From Mediterranea sp. (in: CFB group bacteria) (GTDB lineage Bacteria; Bacteroidota; Bacteroidia; Bacteroidales; Bacteroidaceae): a stretch of DNA of 34,671 nt. The notes below the pieces were generated by a model, which saw only the letters and a program-made list of their open reading frames with translations, did not search any database and had not been told where the DNA came from. Location of the stretch: assembly GCA_031262385.1 (NCBI GenBank), contig JAISHU010000006.1, forward strand, positions 1 to 34,671, given 5' to 3'. A program made the translations under genes and the position numbers. Positions 8,269 to 14,837 of this stretch are shown here, one piece after another. Every line of letters starts with the position of its first letter. Within the stretch, counting starts at the first letter, position 1.

Positions 8269-9283
8269 GATTGATTATATTTATATAAGTATAAGGTAGA
8301 AACGATAATATCACAATAATGAAACAGAAGAGCGATAGCAGGTTACGGCTAAGCATCCAGCGTATCATAAACCAGTCGACACCCGCCTGCTTGATGAGTG
8401 CCCAGTTTTCCATCGGTCCCATCCAAAAGCGCGGGGTGAGGTCTTCGTTCTTCACATTCCGCGTAAAAAGCACCAATTTATAAAACAGGGCTATTGCTAT
8501 GGGCAGCGTGACGAACACCGCCAGATAAGTCAGCGACAACACATCATAGAGGATGCCGATCGTCACTATAATATAAGGTAAGAACGTCAGCAGTGCCGAC
8601 ACCACCAACATCTTTTGTTTATTGTCCAGCAGCACGGCGAGCGTCATCTTTCCGATGCCTTTGTCGGGTTCGTAGTCCATAATGGCATGGGTGTAAACAA
8701 TGTTGGCAACCAACATACCCACCGGCACCGAAACCCACAACACCGTAGTGTCGATATATCCGCAGGCGGCATAATAAACGCCGCTCATAAGTAGCGGACC
8801 AAACATCACTCCGATAAGAAGTTCGCCCATGCCGTAGTAGCTGAAGCGGAAGGGATAGCCCGAATAGAATACACCCAGAAATCCTCCTATGAGCACAAAC
8901 CAAAAGATGCCGGTACCTTGGAAGTAGGCTATCACAAGACCCAATGCAATGGCGAGTCCGCAAAATACACATGCCGCCTTTAAGAATTGTCCGGCAGTGG
9001 CTTCGCCCGAAAGAATCTGTTGGCATTTTCCCAATCGTGCCCGAAAACCGGCACTTGCCAGCTCTTCGCGGATGCCTACGCCTTTCTTTTTATAATCGAA
9101 ATAGTCATCGAACAGATTCATGCCCAAATGGGCTAAAGCAACCCCTATAACAGCCATCAGAGCCAAGGGAAAAGAGAACGTATCGGCTTTTGTAGCCATG
9201 CACAAAGCCAATATGGCAGGTAACACACTTTGCGGTAATGCCGTCTTGCGAGCGGCGTTCAACCAAAAAATTATCGTACGCAT
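8261..9283 (-). CDS. menA: UbiA-family prenyltransferase, MenA-like (1,4-dihydroxy-2-naphthoate polyprenyltransferase)
   Basis: An integral membrane enzyme that joins a polyprenyl chain to an aromatic acceptor; in this phylum the likely product is a menaquinone precursor. The first Asp-rich motif is NLFDDYFDYKKKG (N56, D59, D60, D63) and the second is near HAIMDYEPDKGIGKMTLAV, typical of UbiA/MenA proteins, with about eight hydrophobic segments between and after. The tracked ORF is 436 residues, but its first 96 codons run antisense through the tRNA-Ser gene, so I place the start at the ATG at 9283 (MRTIIFWLNAARKTALPQS), giving 340 residues. The N-terminal helix then matches the MenA start (WL.AAR..TLP.S). 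The 3' end overlaps the radical SAM gene by 8 bp. The exact aromatic acceptor is an inference. Confidence 0.8.
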   Translation of the reverse strand: MRTIIFWLNAARKTALPQSVLPAILALCMATKADTFSFPLALMAVIGVALAHLGMNLFDDYFDYKKKGVGIREELASAGFRARLGKCQQILSGEATAGQFLKAACVFCGLAIALGLVIAYFQGTGIFWFVLIGGFLGVFYSGYPFRFSYYGMGELLIGVMFGPLLMSGVYYAACGYIDTTVLWVSVPVGMLVANIVYTHAIMDYEPDKGIGKMTLAVLLDNKQKMLVVSALLTFLPYIIVTIGILYDVLSLTYLAVFVTLPIAIALFYKLVLFTRNVKNEDLTPRFWMGPMENWALIKQAGVDWFMIRWMLSRNLLSLFCFIIVILSFLPYTYINIINHG

Positions 9284-9309
9284 TGCATTGACAATTAAGT
9301 TCTGAGCCG

Positions 9310-9317
9310 CGAAGGTA
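9310..9317 (-). promoter_or_regulatory. Candidate -7 box for menA (TACCTTCG)
   Basis: On the minus strand TACCTTCG matches the Bacteroidetes -7 box TAnnTTTG at all but one fixed position and lies 27 nt before the menA ATG chosen here. There is no TTTG at the expected -33 distance. It is arranged divergently with the tRNA-Ser promoter. Confidence 0.35.
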
Positions 9318-9337
9318 CGAAAAATGTTGTAAAAAGG

Positions 9338-9369
9338 CTTGCACAGTATAAAAGATTGCAATACCTTTG
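9338..9369 (+). promoter_or_regulatory. Promoter of tRNA-Ser (CTTG-N20-TACCTTTG)
   Basis: TACCTTTG at 9362-9369 is an exact Bacteroidetes -7 box, and CTTG at 9338-9341 is one base from the -33 TTTG with a 20-nt spacer. The tRNA begins 28 nt downstream, leaving a short 5' leader that includes a gcgccttaag hairpin-like stretch. Confidence 0.75.
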
Positions 9370-9397
9370 CACCGCACTTAAGGAAGCGCCTTAAGAG

Positions 9398-9484
9398 GGA
9401 AGTTTGGGTGAGTGGCTGAAACCACCAGTTTGCTAAACTGACGTACGGGTTACCGTACCGGGGGTTCGAATCCCCCAGCTTCCG
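9398..9484 (+). tRNA. tRNA-Ser (anticodon GCU)
   Basis: The 87-nt sequence folds as a class II tRNA. The acceptor stem is ggaagtt paired with agcttcc (one G-U), with discriminator G. The anticodon loop ttgctaa has GCT at 9432-9434. The long variable arm is gtacgg-gtta-ccgtac, and the T arm is ggggg-ttcgaat-ccccc. GCU reads AGC/AGU serine codons. CCA is not encoded (the next bases are CAA). The outermost anticodon-stem pair (C9425-A9441) is mismatched; otherwise the fold is normal. Confidence 0.97.
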
Positions 9485-9502
9485 CAACGTTATTAACGTT
9501 AG

Positions 9503-9565
9503 ACTACGAGCTACAAGCGATGAGGAATTAATTGATTCCTGCTCCTTGTGGCTCGTAGTTTTTTT
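9503..9565 (+). terminator. Rho-independent terminator of tRNA-Ser
   Basis: The arms actacgagctacaag and cttgtggctcgtagt pair over 15 positions with one G-U, close over an inner loop, and are followed by a run of seven T (9559-9565). It begins about 18 nt after the tRNA. Confidence 0.9.
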
Positions 9566-9779
9566 ATGCAAAGTGTCAAAACGTCAAACGAACCCTCGAA
9601 AAACGGGCTTATTTCGGACTGAAGGACGGCTTGGTGACTTTCGTGCGAGTATAGCGCGTTAAACTATGTAAAAATAGCACCTTAATTCACACACTTACAG
9701 AACGATATAAGGAAATTATGTCAAAAAACAAAAAGCGCCTTCAGCGCGAAAAAACAGCCCCAAAAAGAACTTTATAAAA

Positions 9780-9817
9780 TTATCTCGGCAAGTTATCGCG
9801 ATAACTTGCCGGGATAA
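9780..9817. repeat. 38-bp palindrome within repeat copy A
   Basis: ttatctcggcaagttatcg is followed directly by its complement cgataacttgccgggataa; all 19 positions pair with one T-G. Without a loop it could form a cruciform or bind a dimeric protein. The outer half-site ttgccgggata recurs twice more just downstream (aatttgccgggatat, aacgtgccgggataa). Confidence 0.85.
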
Positions 9818-9874
9818 CACAATAATTTGCCGGGATATACAGGCTAACGTGCCGGGATAATTTCTTTAGCCGGC

Positions 9875-9984
9875 AGTTGATTCATTGTTTTCGCGCCGAC
9901 AGTTTGTTGTTTTCGCGGAGTTGATTCGTTGTTTCCGCCGAGTTGATTCGTTGTTTTTACCGAGTTGGTTCGTTAAGTAACGGG
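9875..9984 (+). repeat. 22-bp tandem repeat array in copy A (five units)
   Basis: Degenerate units of agttgattcgttgttttcgccg follow head to tail; units 3 and 4 (9919-9940, 9941-9962) are exactly 22 bp and the outer ones have diverged. Copy B holds four units, so the array has changed unit number between copies, as minisatellites do. Confidence 0.8.
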
Positions 9985-10066
9985 AGATCATGCATAGCAT
10001 GCGGTTTAAAGAGACGTTTTTGGCAAAGTACGAGTTAGCAAAAAGCGCAAAATTGTGACATTATGA

Positions 10067-10333
10067 TGCTAAAACAGGGAATAATGTGCAAAAGCAACAA
10101 TGAAACAGAAAAACACAAACTTCTGTGTATAATGCAGCCCTCCGGATAAAGAAACGGCATAGCTTTACGGCTAATATGGTGTGGCAGAACAGAAATCTTA
10201 CAACGAGAGGAAAAACGGATGCCATTACCACAACCGTAGCTTATTCATATAATTTTTAGGCAGTAATCGCGCAATACACAAGCGAAAGTAAGAACCCCGT
10301 ATGCCGAACGGCACCTGTAGTGATGTGTATGAA
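10067..10333. other. Non-coding stretch, no feature recognised
   Basis: Between repeat copy A and the terminator of the lipoprotein gene I see no ORF, RNA gene or clear promoter. There are only small inverted repeats (for example tgccgaacggca). Confidence 0.5.
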
Positions 10334-10365
10334 AAGAGGGACGAAAACCAATTCCGCCCCTCTTA
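10334..10365 (-). terminator. Terminator of the DUF4595-like lipoprotein gene
   Basis: Read on the minus strand, aagaggg is followed after an 18-nt loop by ccctctt and TTC. It begins 17 nt after the stop codon of the lipoprotein gene. Confidence 0.65.
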
Positions 10366-10381
10366 TTCTATCCTCCGTAGC

Positions 10382-11209
10382 CTAATACCAGCCAAGAGTA
10401 AAATTATCGACAATAATTCCTCTAGCAATCTCGCTTATACGCAATGACGTCGGATACCCGTTTGCATCGAAAGTACAAGCATATTCATCAGAATAAATAT
10501 GTCTAGTGTAATCTGCTCGAACGGGGATGTACTTACACCCTTTACCCATCATACCGCCAAAGTAGGGAATATTGGTGCACATACCGAAGGAATTGTTATC
10601 GAAAATATCGTCTAAAGCCATAAATCCGCCCTTGTTTTCTACAGGAGTAGCTCCGTAATCAAAAGTCACAATGTCGGCTGTAGGATCGTCAAAGCCTGTC
10701 AACTCATGGTCGGATGATGCAGTAGAGATTAGTGTGCCGTCTTCCCAATCCAGCAACGTGTACATCGGTTCAGGACCGGAGGGAGTGGAACGATTGTTTA
10801 CAATCTTTATCAGGTACCCATCGGCACTGTATGTATAGTAGCAGTCATCTTGCTCTGCGCCGTATGTCCCTTCCATGTGTTTTACAAAGCCATCGGCACC
10901 AATGGTAAGTGTGTATGAAATCGCTTCATTGTCGCGCGAGGCACCAACAACTGTTACTGTTTCCCCTTCGTAAATAAGCGTCAGATATTCCCCCATTTCA
11001 ATCAATAAACCGTCAGCATCATAAATCAGATTTACTCCGTTGAATGTCTTCAATCGTATGCCCGGAAATACTTTTTCGGGTTTTATCAAAGAGTTGCCAT
11101 CGTGGATCTCGTCACCCGGAGCATCGTTATCGTCGCCACTGCCGCACGATGTAAAGCTTGCACATGCCGCCATAGACAGTAATGCAAAAATAAATGTTCT
11201 TAGTTTCAT
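10382..11209 (-). CDS. Putative lipoprotein, DUF4595-like
   Basis: This 275-residue protein starts MKLRTFIFALLSMAACASFTSC, a signal peptide with a lipobox whose Cys would be lipidated. The following GSGDDND is an acidic stretch like the surface-export signal of Bacteroidetes lipoproteins. The rest is rich in short beta-strand repeats around Y.A.G (LIYDADGLLIEM, YTYSADGYLIKI, CTFDANGYPTSL), like the YD/RHS-like repeats of DUF4595 proteins. It stands alone between two intergenic regions, with its own terminator. Probably an outer-membrane-anchored surface protein; the family call rests on the repeat pattern and no function is known. Confidence 0.75.
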   Translation of the reverse strand: MKLRTFIFALLSMAACASFTSCGSGDDNDAPGDEIHDGNSLIKPEKVFPGIRLKTFNGVNLIYDADGLLIEMGEYLTLIYEGETVTVVGASRDNEAISYTLTIGADGFVKHMEGTYGAEQDDCYYTYSADGYLIKIVNNRSTPSGPEPMYTLLDWEDGTLISTASSDHELTGFDDPTADIVTFDYGATPVENKGGFMALDDIFDNNSFGMCTNIPYFGGMMGKGCKYIPVRADYTRHIYSDEYACTFDANGYPTSLRISEIARGIIVDNFTLGWY

Positions 11210-11218
11210 ACTTTATAT

Positions 11219-11250
11219 CGAATTTAATATGGTTATATAGAGAATACAAA
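11219..11250 (-). promoter_or_regulatory. Candidate promoter of the lipoprotein gene (TTTG-N20-TAAATTCG)
   Basis: On the minus strand TTTG (11247-11250) is followed after exactly 20 nt by TAAATTCG, one base from TAnnTTTG. It lies very close to the ATG at 11209, so the transcript would be almost leaderless; the match could be coincidental. Confidence 0.4.
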
Positions 11251-11421
11251 CAAGACCGACAATTATATTAGAGCGTGGGGCGACAGACACACGATAGACC
11301 GCAGCAAGAATTAACGAGATTTAATTGACGAAAAATTTCCGTATTTACACCGAAATGTATTCCTTTGCGGAGTTTTTTAAAAACGTGCTGATAGCTAAGA
11401 ATCAAATCAATATAATTAATT

Positions 11422-11826
11422 ATGAAGATTTCACACATCGAGCATCTGGGTATTGCTGTTAAAAGCATCGAGGAAGCTCTTCCGTATTACGAAAATGTTT
11501 TAGGTCTGAAGTGCTACAACATCGAAACTGTAGAGGACCAGAAAGTAAAGACAGCCTTCCTACAAGTGGGCGACACTAAGATTGAACTTCTCGAACCGAC
11601 CAGTCCCGAGAGTACTATTGCCAAGTTCATCGAAAACAGAGGCGCAGGCGTTCACCACGTGGCATTTGCCGTGGAAGACGGTGTTGCCGACGCATTGGCA
11701 CAAGCAGAAGCTGCCGGCGTTCGTTTGATTGACAAAGCTCCCCGTAAAGGTGCCGAAGGACTGAACATCGCCTTCTTGCATCCTAAATCTACGCAGGGTG
11801 TGCTAACCGAACTTTGTGAGAAATAA
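11422..11826 (+). CDS. mce: Methylmalonyl-CoA epimerase
   Basis: This 134-residue glyoxalase-fold (VOC) enzyme interconverts the (R) and (S) forms of methylmalonyl-CoA. It has two beta-alpha-beta-beta-beta modules, with candidate metal ligands H8 (HIEHLGIAV), E55 (KIELLEP), H79 (GVHHVAFAV) and E130 (LTELCEK), matching the ligand layout known for this family. The length is typical. It is the first gene of a same-strand cluster with the methylmalonyl-CoA decarboxylase subunits (38 bp to the next start), placing it in the succinate-propionate pathway between methylmalonyl-CoA mutase, which is not in the window, and the decarboxylase. A near-consensus -7 box (TTCCTTTG at 11360-11367) lies upstream. 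Confidence 0.95.
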   Translation: MKISHIEHLGIAVKSIEEALPYYENVLGLKCYNIETVEDQKVKTAFLQVGDTKIELLEPTSPESTIAKFIENRGAGVHHVAFAVEDGVADALAQAEAAGVRLIDKAPRKGAEGLNIAFLHPKSTQGVLTELCEK

Positions 11827-11864
11827 TTTTTCCCTTAAAACAATATTAACAAACTGAAGAACTC

Positions 11865-13418
11865 ATGAGTAATCAACTTGAAAAAATCCAAGAGCTTATT
11901 GATCGTCGCACTGCCGCACGTATGGGGGGTGGCGAAAAAGCCATTGCCAAACAACACGAAAAAGGCAAATATACGGCACGCGAACGCATAGCCATGCTTC
12001 TCGACGAAGGCAGCTTCGAAGAGATGGATATGTTTGTAGAACACCGTTGCACCAACTTCGGCATGGATAAAAAACATTATCCCGGCGATGGCGTCGTAAC
12101 CGGTTGCGGTACAATCGACGGACGTTTGATTTATATCTTCGCACAAGACTTCACCGTATCGGCAGGCTCGCTGTCCGAAACGATGTCGCTCAAAATATGC
12201 AAAATCATGGACCAAGCCATGAAAATGGGTGCTCCCGTTATCGGTCTGAACGACTCGGGCGGCGCACGCATCCAAGAGGGTATCAATGCACTTGCCGGCT
12301 ATTCCGAAATCTTCCAACGCAACATTCTTGCCTCGGGCGTTATTCCTCAAATATCGGGAATCTTCGGTCCCTGCGCCGGAGGTGCCGTTTACTCGCCTGC
12401 ACTAACCGACTTTACACTGATGATGGAAGGTACGTCGTACATGTTCCTCACAGGTCCTAAAGTGGTTAAGACCGTTACCGGCGAAGATGTAACACAAGAA
12501 GCTCTGGGCGGTGCCAGCGTGCACTCCACCAAATCGGGTGTTACCCACTTCACCGCTAAAACCGAAGAAGAAGGTTTGGCTCTGCTGCGCCAGTTGCTGA
12601 GCTACATTCCGCAAAATAACCTCGAAGAGGCTCCCCTCGTTGAATGCAACGACCCTGTCGACCGTCTGGAAGAATCGCTCAACGAAATCATCCCCGACAG
12701 CCCCAACAAACCGTACGACATGTACGAAGTGATTGGCGCCATTGTGGACAACGGAGAGTTTCTCGAAGTACAAAAAGATTACGCCAAAAATATCATCATA
12801 GGCTTTGCCCGCTTCAACGGACAGTCGGTGGGTGTCGTAGCCAACCAGCCCAAATATTTGGCGGGTGTGCTCGACAGCAACTCATCACGCAAAGCTGCAC
12901 GTTTCGTTCGCTTCTGCGATGCCTTCAACATCCCCATCGTTTCGCTGGTAGACGTGCCGGGCTTCTTGCCGGGTACCGGTCAGGAGTACAACGGTGTGAT
13001 TCTGCACGGTGCCAAATTGCTCTACGCCTACGGCGAAGCTACCGTGCCCAAAGTAACCGTAACCCTGCGTAAATCGTACGGTGGTTCGCACATTGTGATG
13101 AGCTGCAAGCAACTGCGCGGCGACATGAACTACGCTTGGCCTACTGCCGAGATTGCCGTAATGGGTGGCGCCGGTGCCGTAGAAGTACTCTATGCCCGCG
13201 AAGCCAAAGAGAATGCCGACCCCGCACAATATCTCGCCGAGAAGGAAGCCGAATACACCAAGCTGTTTGCCAACCCGTACAACGCCGCCAAGTATGGTTA
13301 CATCGACGACGTTATCGAGCCGCGTAACACCCGCTTCCGCATCATCCGCGCTTTGCAACAACTGCAAACCAAGAAGTTGGTGAACCCCGCCAAGAAGCAT
13401 GGTAATATTCCTTTGTAA
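11865..13418 (+). CDS. mmdA: Methylmalonyl-CoA decarboxylase alpha subunit (biotin-dependent carboxyltransferase)
   Basis: This 517-residue protein belongs to the acyl-CoA carboxyltransferase family (two crotonase-fold halves). The N-terminal half has the oxyanion-hole regions [13 protein letters not shown] and [17 protein letters not shown]; the C-terminal half has [28 protein letters not shown] and [16 protein letters not shown]. It moves the carboxyl group from methylmalonyl-CoA to biotin on the carrier protein; the beta subunit then decarboxylates carboxybiotin and exports Na+. Propionyl-CoA carboxylase beta subunits share this sequence family, but the neighbouring gamma, biotin-carrier and beta genes, and the absence of a biotin carboxylase, point to the sodium-pumping decarboxylase. 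Confidence 0.93.
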   Translation: MSNQLEKIQELIDRRTAARMGGGEKAIAKQHEKGKYTARERIAMLLDEGSFEEMDMFVEHRCTNFGMDKKHYPGDGVVTGCGTIDGRLIYIFAQDFTVSAGSLSETMSLKICKIMDQAMKMGAPVIGLNDSGGARIQEGINALAGYSEIFQRNILASGVIPQISGIFGPCAGGAVYSPALTDFTLMMEGTSYMFLTGPKVVKTVTGEDVTQEALGGASVHSTKSGVTHFTAKTEEEGLALLRQLLSYIPQNNLEEAPLVECNDPVDRLEESLNEIIPDSPNKPYDMYEVIGAIVDNGEFLEVQKDYAKNIIIGFARFNGQSVGVVANQPKYLAGVLDSNSSRKAARFVRFCDAFNIPIVSLVDVPGFLPGTGQEYNGVILHGAKLLYAYGEATVPKVTVTLRKSYGGSHIVMSCKQLRGDMNYAWPTAEIAVMGGAGAVEVLYAREAKENADPAQYLAEKEAEYTKLFANPYNAAKYGYIDDVIEPRNTRFRIIRALQQLQTKKLVNPAKKHGNIPL

Positions 13419-13439
13419 CATAATAAATAAGAAACGATT

Positions 13440-14372
13440 ATGAATAGCGTAAAAATCGGAATATTTGCCTCCTTGCTGCTGGTTACAGGCTTGTTTAGCT
13501 CGTGCGGAGAGCAAGAGTCGAATACCAAACTGCTGCTCAACGAGATTCTGATAGACAATGAAGATAACTTTCAGGACGACTACGGACTGCACAGCGCATG
13601 GATTGAAATATTCAACAAGTCGTTCGGTAGTGCCGACCTCGCTGCATGGCATATCAAGACAAGCAGCACACCCGGCGATACCGTGGACTACTTCATCCCT
13701 AAAGGCGACATTCTCACCAAAGTGAATCCGCGCCAACACGCCTTGTTCTGGGCGGACGGGGCAAAATCCAAAGGTACTTTCCACACCAGCTTTACACTTA
13801 ATGCCGAGACATCCAACTGGATTGGTCTGTACGACAGCGGCAATAAGCTGATGGACCAAGTGGTGATACCTGCCGGAGCACTGAAAGCCAACCAAAGTTA
13901 TGCCCGCATCTACGACGGCGATACCCAATGGGAAGTGAAAACCGGCGAGGGTGACAAATACGTAACTCCCAGCACCAACAACAAGACCATTGAAAGCAAT
14001 GCCAAGATGGAGAAGTTCAAAGAGCACGACGGTTCGGGTATCGGTATGACTCTGAGTGCTATGGCTGTGGTATTTAGCGGATTGCTGCTGCTCTTTATCT
14101 CCTTCAAGTTGGTAGGTAAAGCCTCGGTAGCTCTGAGTCGCCGCAACGCCATGAAGTCTAAAGGCACGGTCGACATCAAGGAAGCCAAAGAGAAGAAACT
14201 GGGCGAAGCCCCGGGCGAAGTATTTGCCGCCATTGCCATGGCTATGCATGAATTTCAAAGCGACATTCATGACGATGAAGATACCGTGCTTACCATGACC
14301 CGCGTAAAACGCACGTACTCGCCGTGGAGTTCCAAAATCTACAATCTGCGCCAACTACCGCCGCATAAATAA
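13440..14372 (+). CDS. Decarboxylase gamma-type subunit (OadG-like) fused to an N-terminal lamin-tail-like lipoprotein domain
   Basis: The 310-residue protein has three parts. Residues 1-22 are a lipoprotein signal (LFSSC, Cys22). Residues about 30-175 resemble a lamin tail (LTD) domain: LLLNEILIDNED, SAWIEIFNKS, ADLAAWHIK. Residues 202-226 form one transmembrane helix (MTLSAMAVVFSGLLLLFISFKLVG), followed by a cytoplasmic tail whose end VFAAIAMAMHEFQSDIHDDEDTVLTMTRVKRTYSPWSSKIYNLR matches the OadG C-terminus. Classical OadG/MmdD subunits are about 80-120 residues and lack the extracytoplasmic domain. It lies 21 bp after mmdA and 32 bp before the biotin carrier, so it very likely holds the decarboxylase complex at the membrane. 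Lipidation would tether both ends; what the lamin-tail part binds is unknown. Confidence 0.82.
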   Translation: MNSVKIGIFASLLLVTGLFSSCGEQESNTKLLLNEILIDNEDNFQDDYGLHSAWIEIFNKSFGSADLAAWHIKTSSTPGDTVDYFIPKGDILTKVNPRQHALFWADGAKSKGTFHTSFTLNAETSNWIGLYDSGNKLMDQVVIPAGALKANQSYARIYDGDTQWEVKTGEGDKYVTPSTNNKTIESNAKMEKFKEHDGSGIGMTLSAMAVVFSGLLLLFISFKLVGKASVALSRRNAMKSKGTVDIKEAKEKKLGEAPGEVFAAIAMAMHEFQSDIHDDEDTVLTMTRVKRTYSPWSSKIYNLRQLPPHK

Positions 14373-14404
14373 CAGGATGCCAATTCTAAAAACATAAGAA
14401 ACAA

Positions 14405-14833
14405 ATGAAAGAATATAAGTATAAAATCAATGGTAACCCCTATAACGTTACCGTGAAAGATATCGAAGAAAACATCGCTCACGTAGAAGTGAACGGTACT
14501 CCTTACAAAGTGGAAATGGAGAAAGCTCCAAAGGTAATCATCAAACCGGTGGTTCGCCAGTCTACTACACCTGCCGCTCAAACCGTGCAGGTAGCCAAAC
14601 CCGCCGCACCCAGCACAGGCAAGTCGGGTGTGAAATCGCCGCTGCCCGGTGTCATCCTCGAAGTAAAAGTAAAAGTGGGCGACGCCGTGAAACGCGGACA
14701 AACCATTATCATCCTCGAAGCGATGAAAATGGAAAACAATATCAATGCCGACAAAGACGGTACGGTTACGGCTATCAATGTTAACAAAGGAGACTCTGTG
14801 CTGGAAGGTACCGACCTCGTAGTGATTGAATAA
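14405..14833 (+). CDS. mmdC: Biotin carboxyl carrier subunit of methylmalonyl-CoA decarboxylase
   Basis: This 142-residue protein carries the biotinylation motif EAMKMEN, with K108 as the attachment site, inside a biotinyl-lipoyl domain (residues about 74-142). A Pro/Ala/Thr-rich flexible linker (STTPAAQTVQVAKPAAPSTG) precedes it, and an N-terminal 45-residue domain (YKYKINGNPYNVTVKDIEE) resembles the first part of other Bacteroidales carriers. It shuttles the carboxyl group between MmdA and the membrane beta subunit. The stop codon is 4 nt before the beta subunit ATG, a tight coupling. The symbol is by functional analogy with the Veillonella/Propionigenium mmd system. Confidence 0.9.
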   Translation: MKEYKYKINGNPYNVTVKDIEENIAHVEVNGTPYKVEMEKAPKVIIKPVVRQSTTPAAQTVQVAKPAAPSTGKSGVKSPLPGVILEVKVKVGDAVKRGQTIIILEAMKMENNINADKDGTVTAINVNKGDSVLEGTDLVVIE

Positions 14834-14837
14834 AGAT

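Larger units (their letters stand above)
9570..10066 (+). repeat. Dispersed non-coding repeat element, copy A
   Basis: These 497 bp recur in reverse complement at 31033-31508, at about 85-90% identity by eye, including a 55-bp identical run (attcgttgtttccgcc...ggttcgttaagt). In this orientation the order is: leader starting aaagtgtcaaaacgtcaaacg; conserved gcgcgttaaactatgtaaaaatag; a gcgccttcagcgc hairpin between A-runs; a 38-bp palindrome; two further ttgccgggata-like half-sites; a five-unit array of about 22 bp; and a trailer with gcaaagtacgagttagcaaaa ending attgtgacattatga. No ORF over 60 codons is present. It is built like a MITE with an internal minisatellite; from memory, the BrickBuilt elements of Porphyromonas gingivalis are similarly organised, but I cannot say it is related. 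Identity and mobility are unproven. Confidence 0.85.

Noticed and set aside
9284-9571. N-terminal 96 codons of the tracked 436-residue prenyltransferase ORF
   Set aside because: They run antisense through the tRNA-Ser gene, its promoter and its terminator; the family start fits the ATG at 9283.
9875-9984. Tandem 22-bp units as a possible CRISPR array
   Set aside because: Units are adjacent with no spacers, are degenerate, and no cas genes are nearby.
9398-10066. Repeat copy A as a phage or integrative element inserted at tRNA-Ser
   Set aside because: No integrase, no duplicated tRNA 3' end, and the second copy is not next to a tRNA.
11210-11421. Possible cobalamin riboswitch before the methylmalonyl-CoA genes
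   Set aside because: No B12-box or matching stem pattern is visible, and the B12-dependent mutase is not in this operon.
12885-14354. 489-residue ORF on the minus strand
   Set aside because: Antisense to mmdA and the gamma-subunit gene; His/Val/Gly-rich composition typical of shadow frames.
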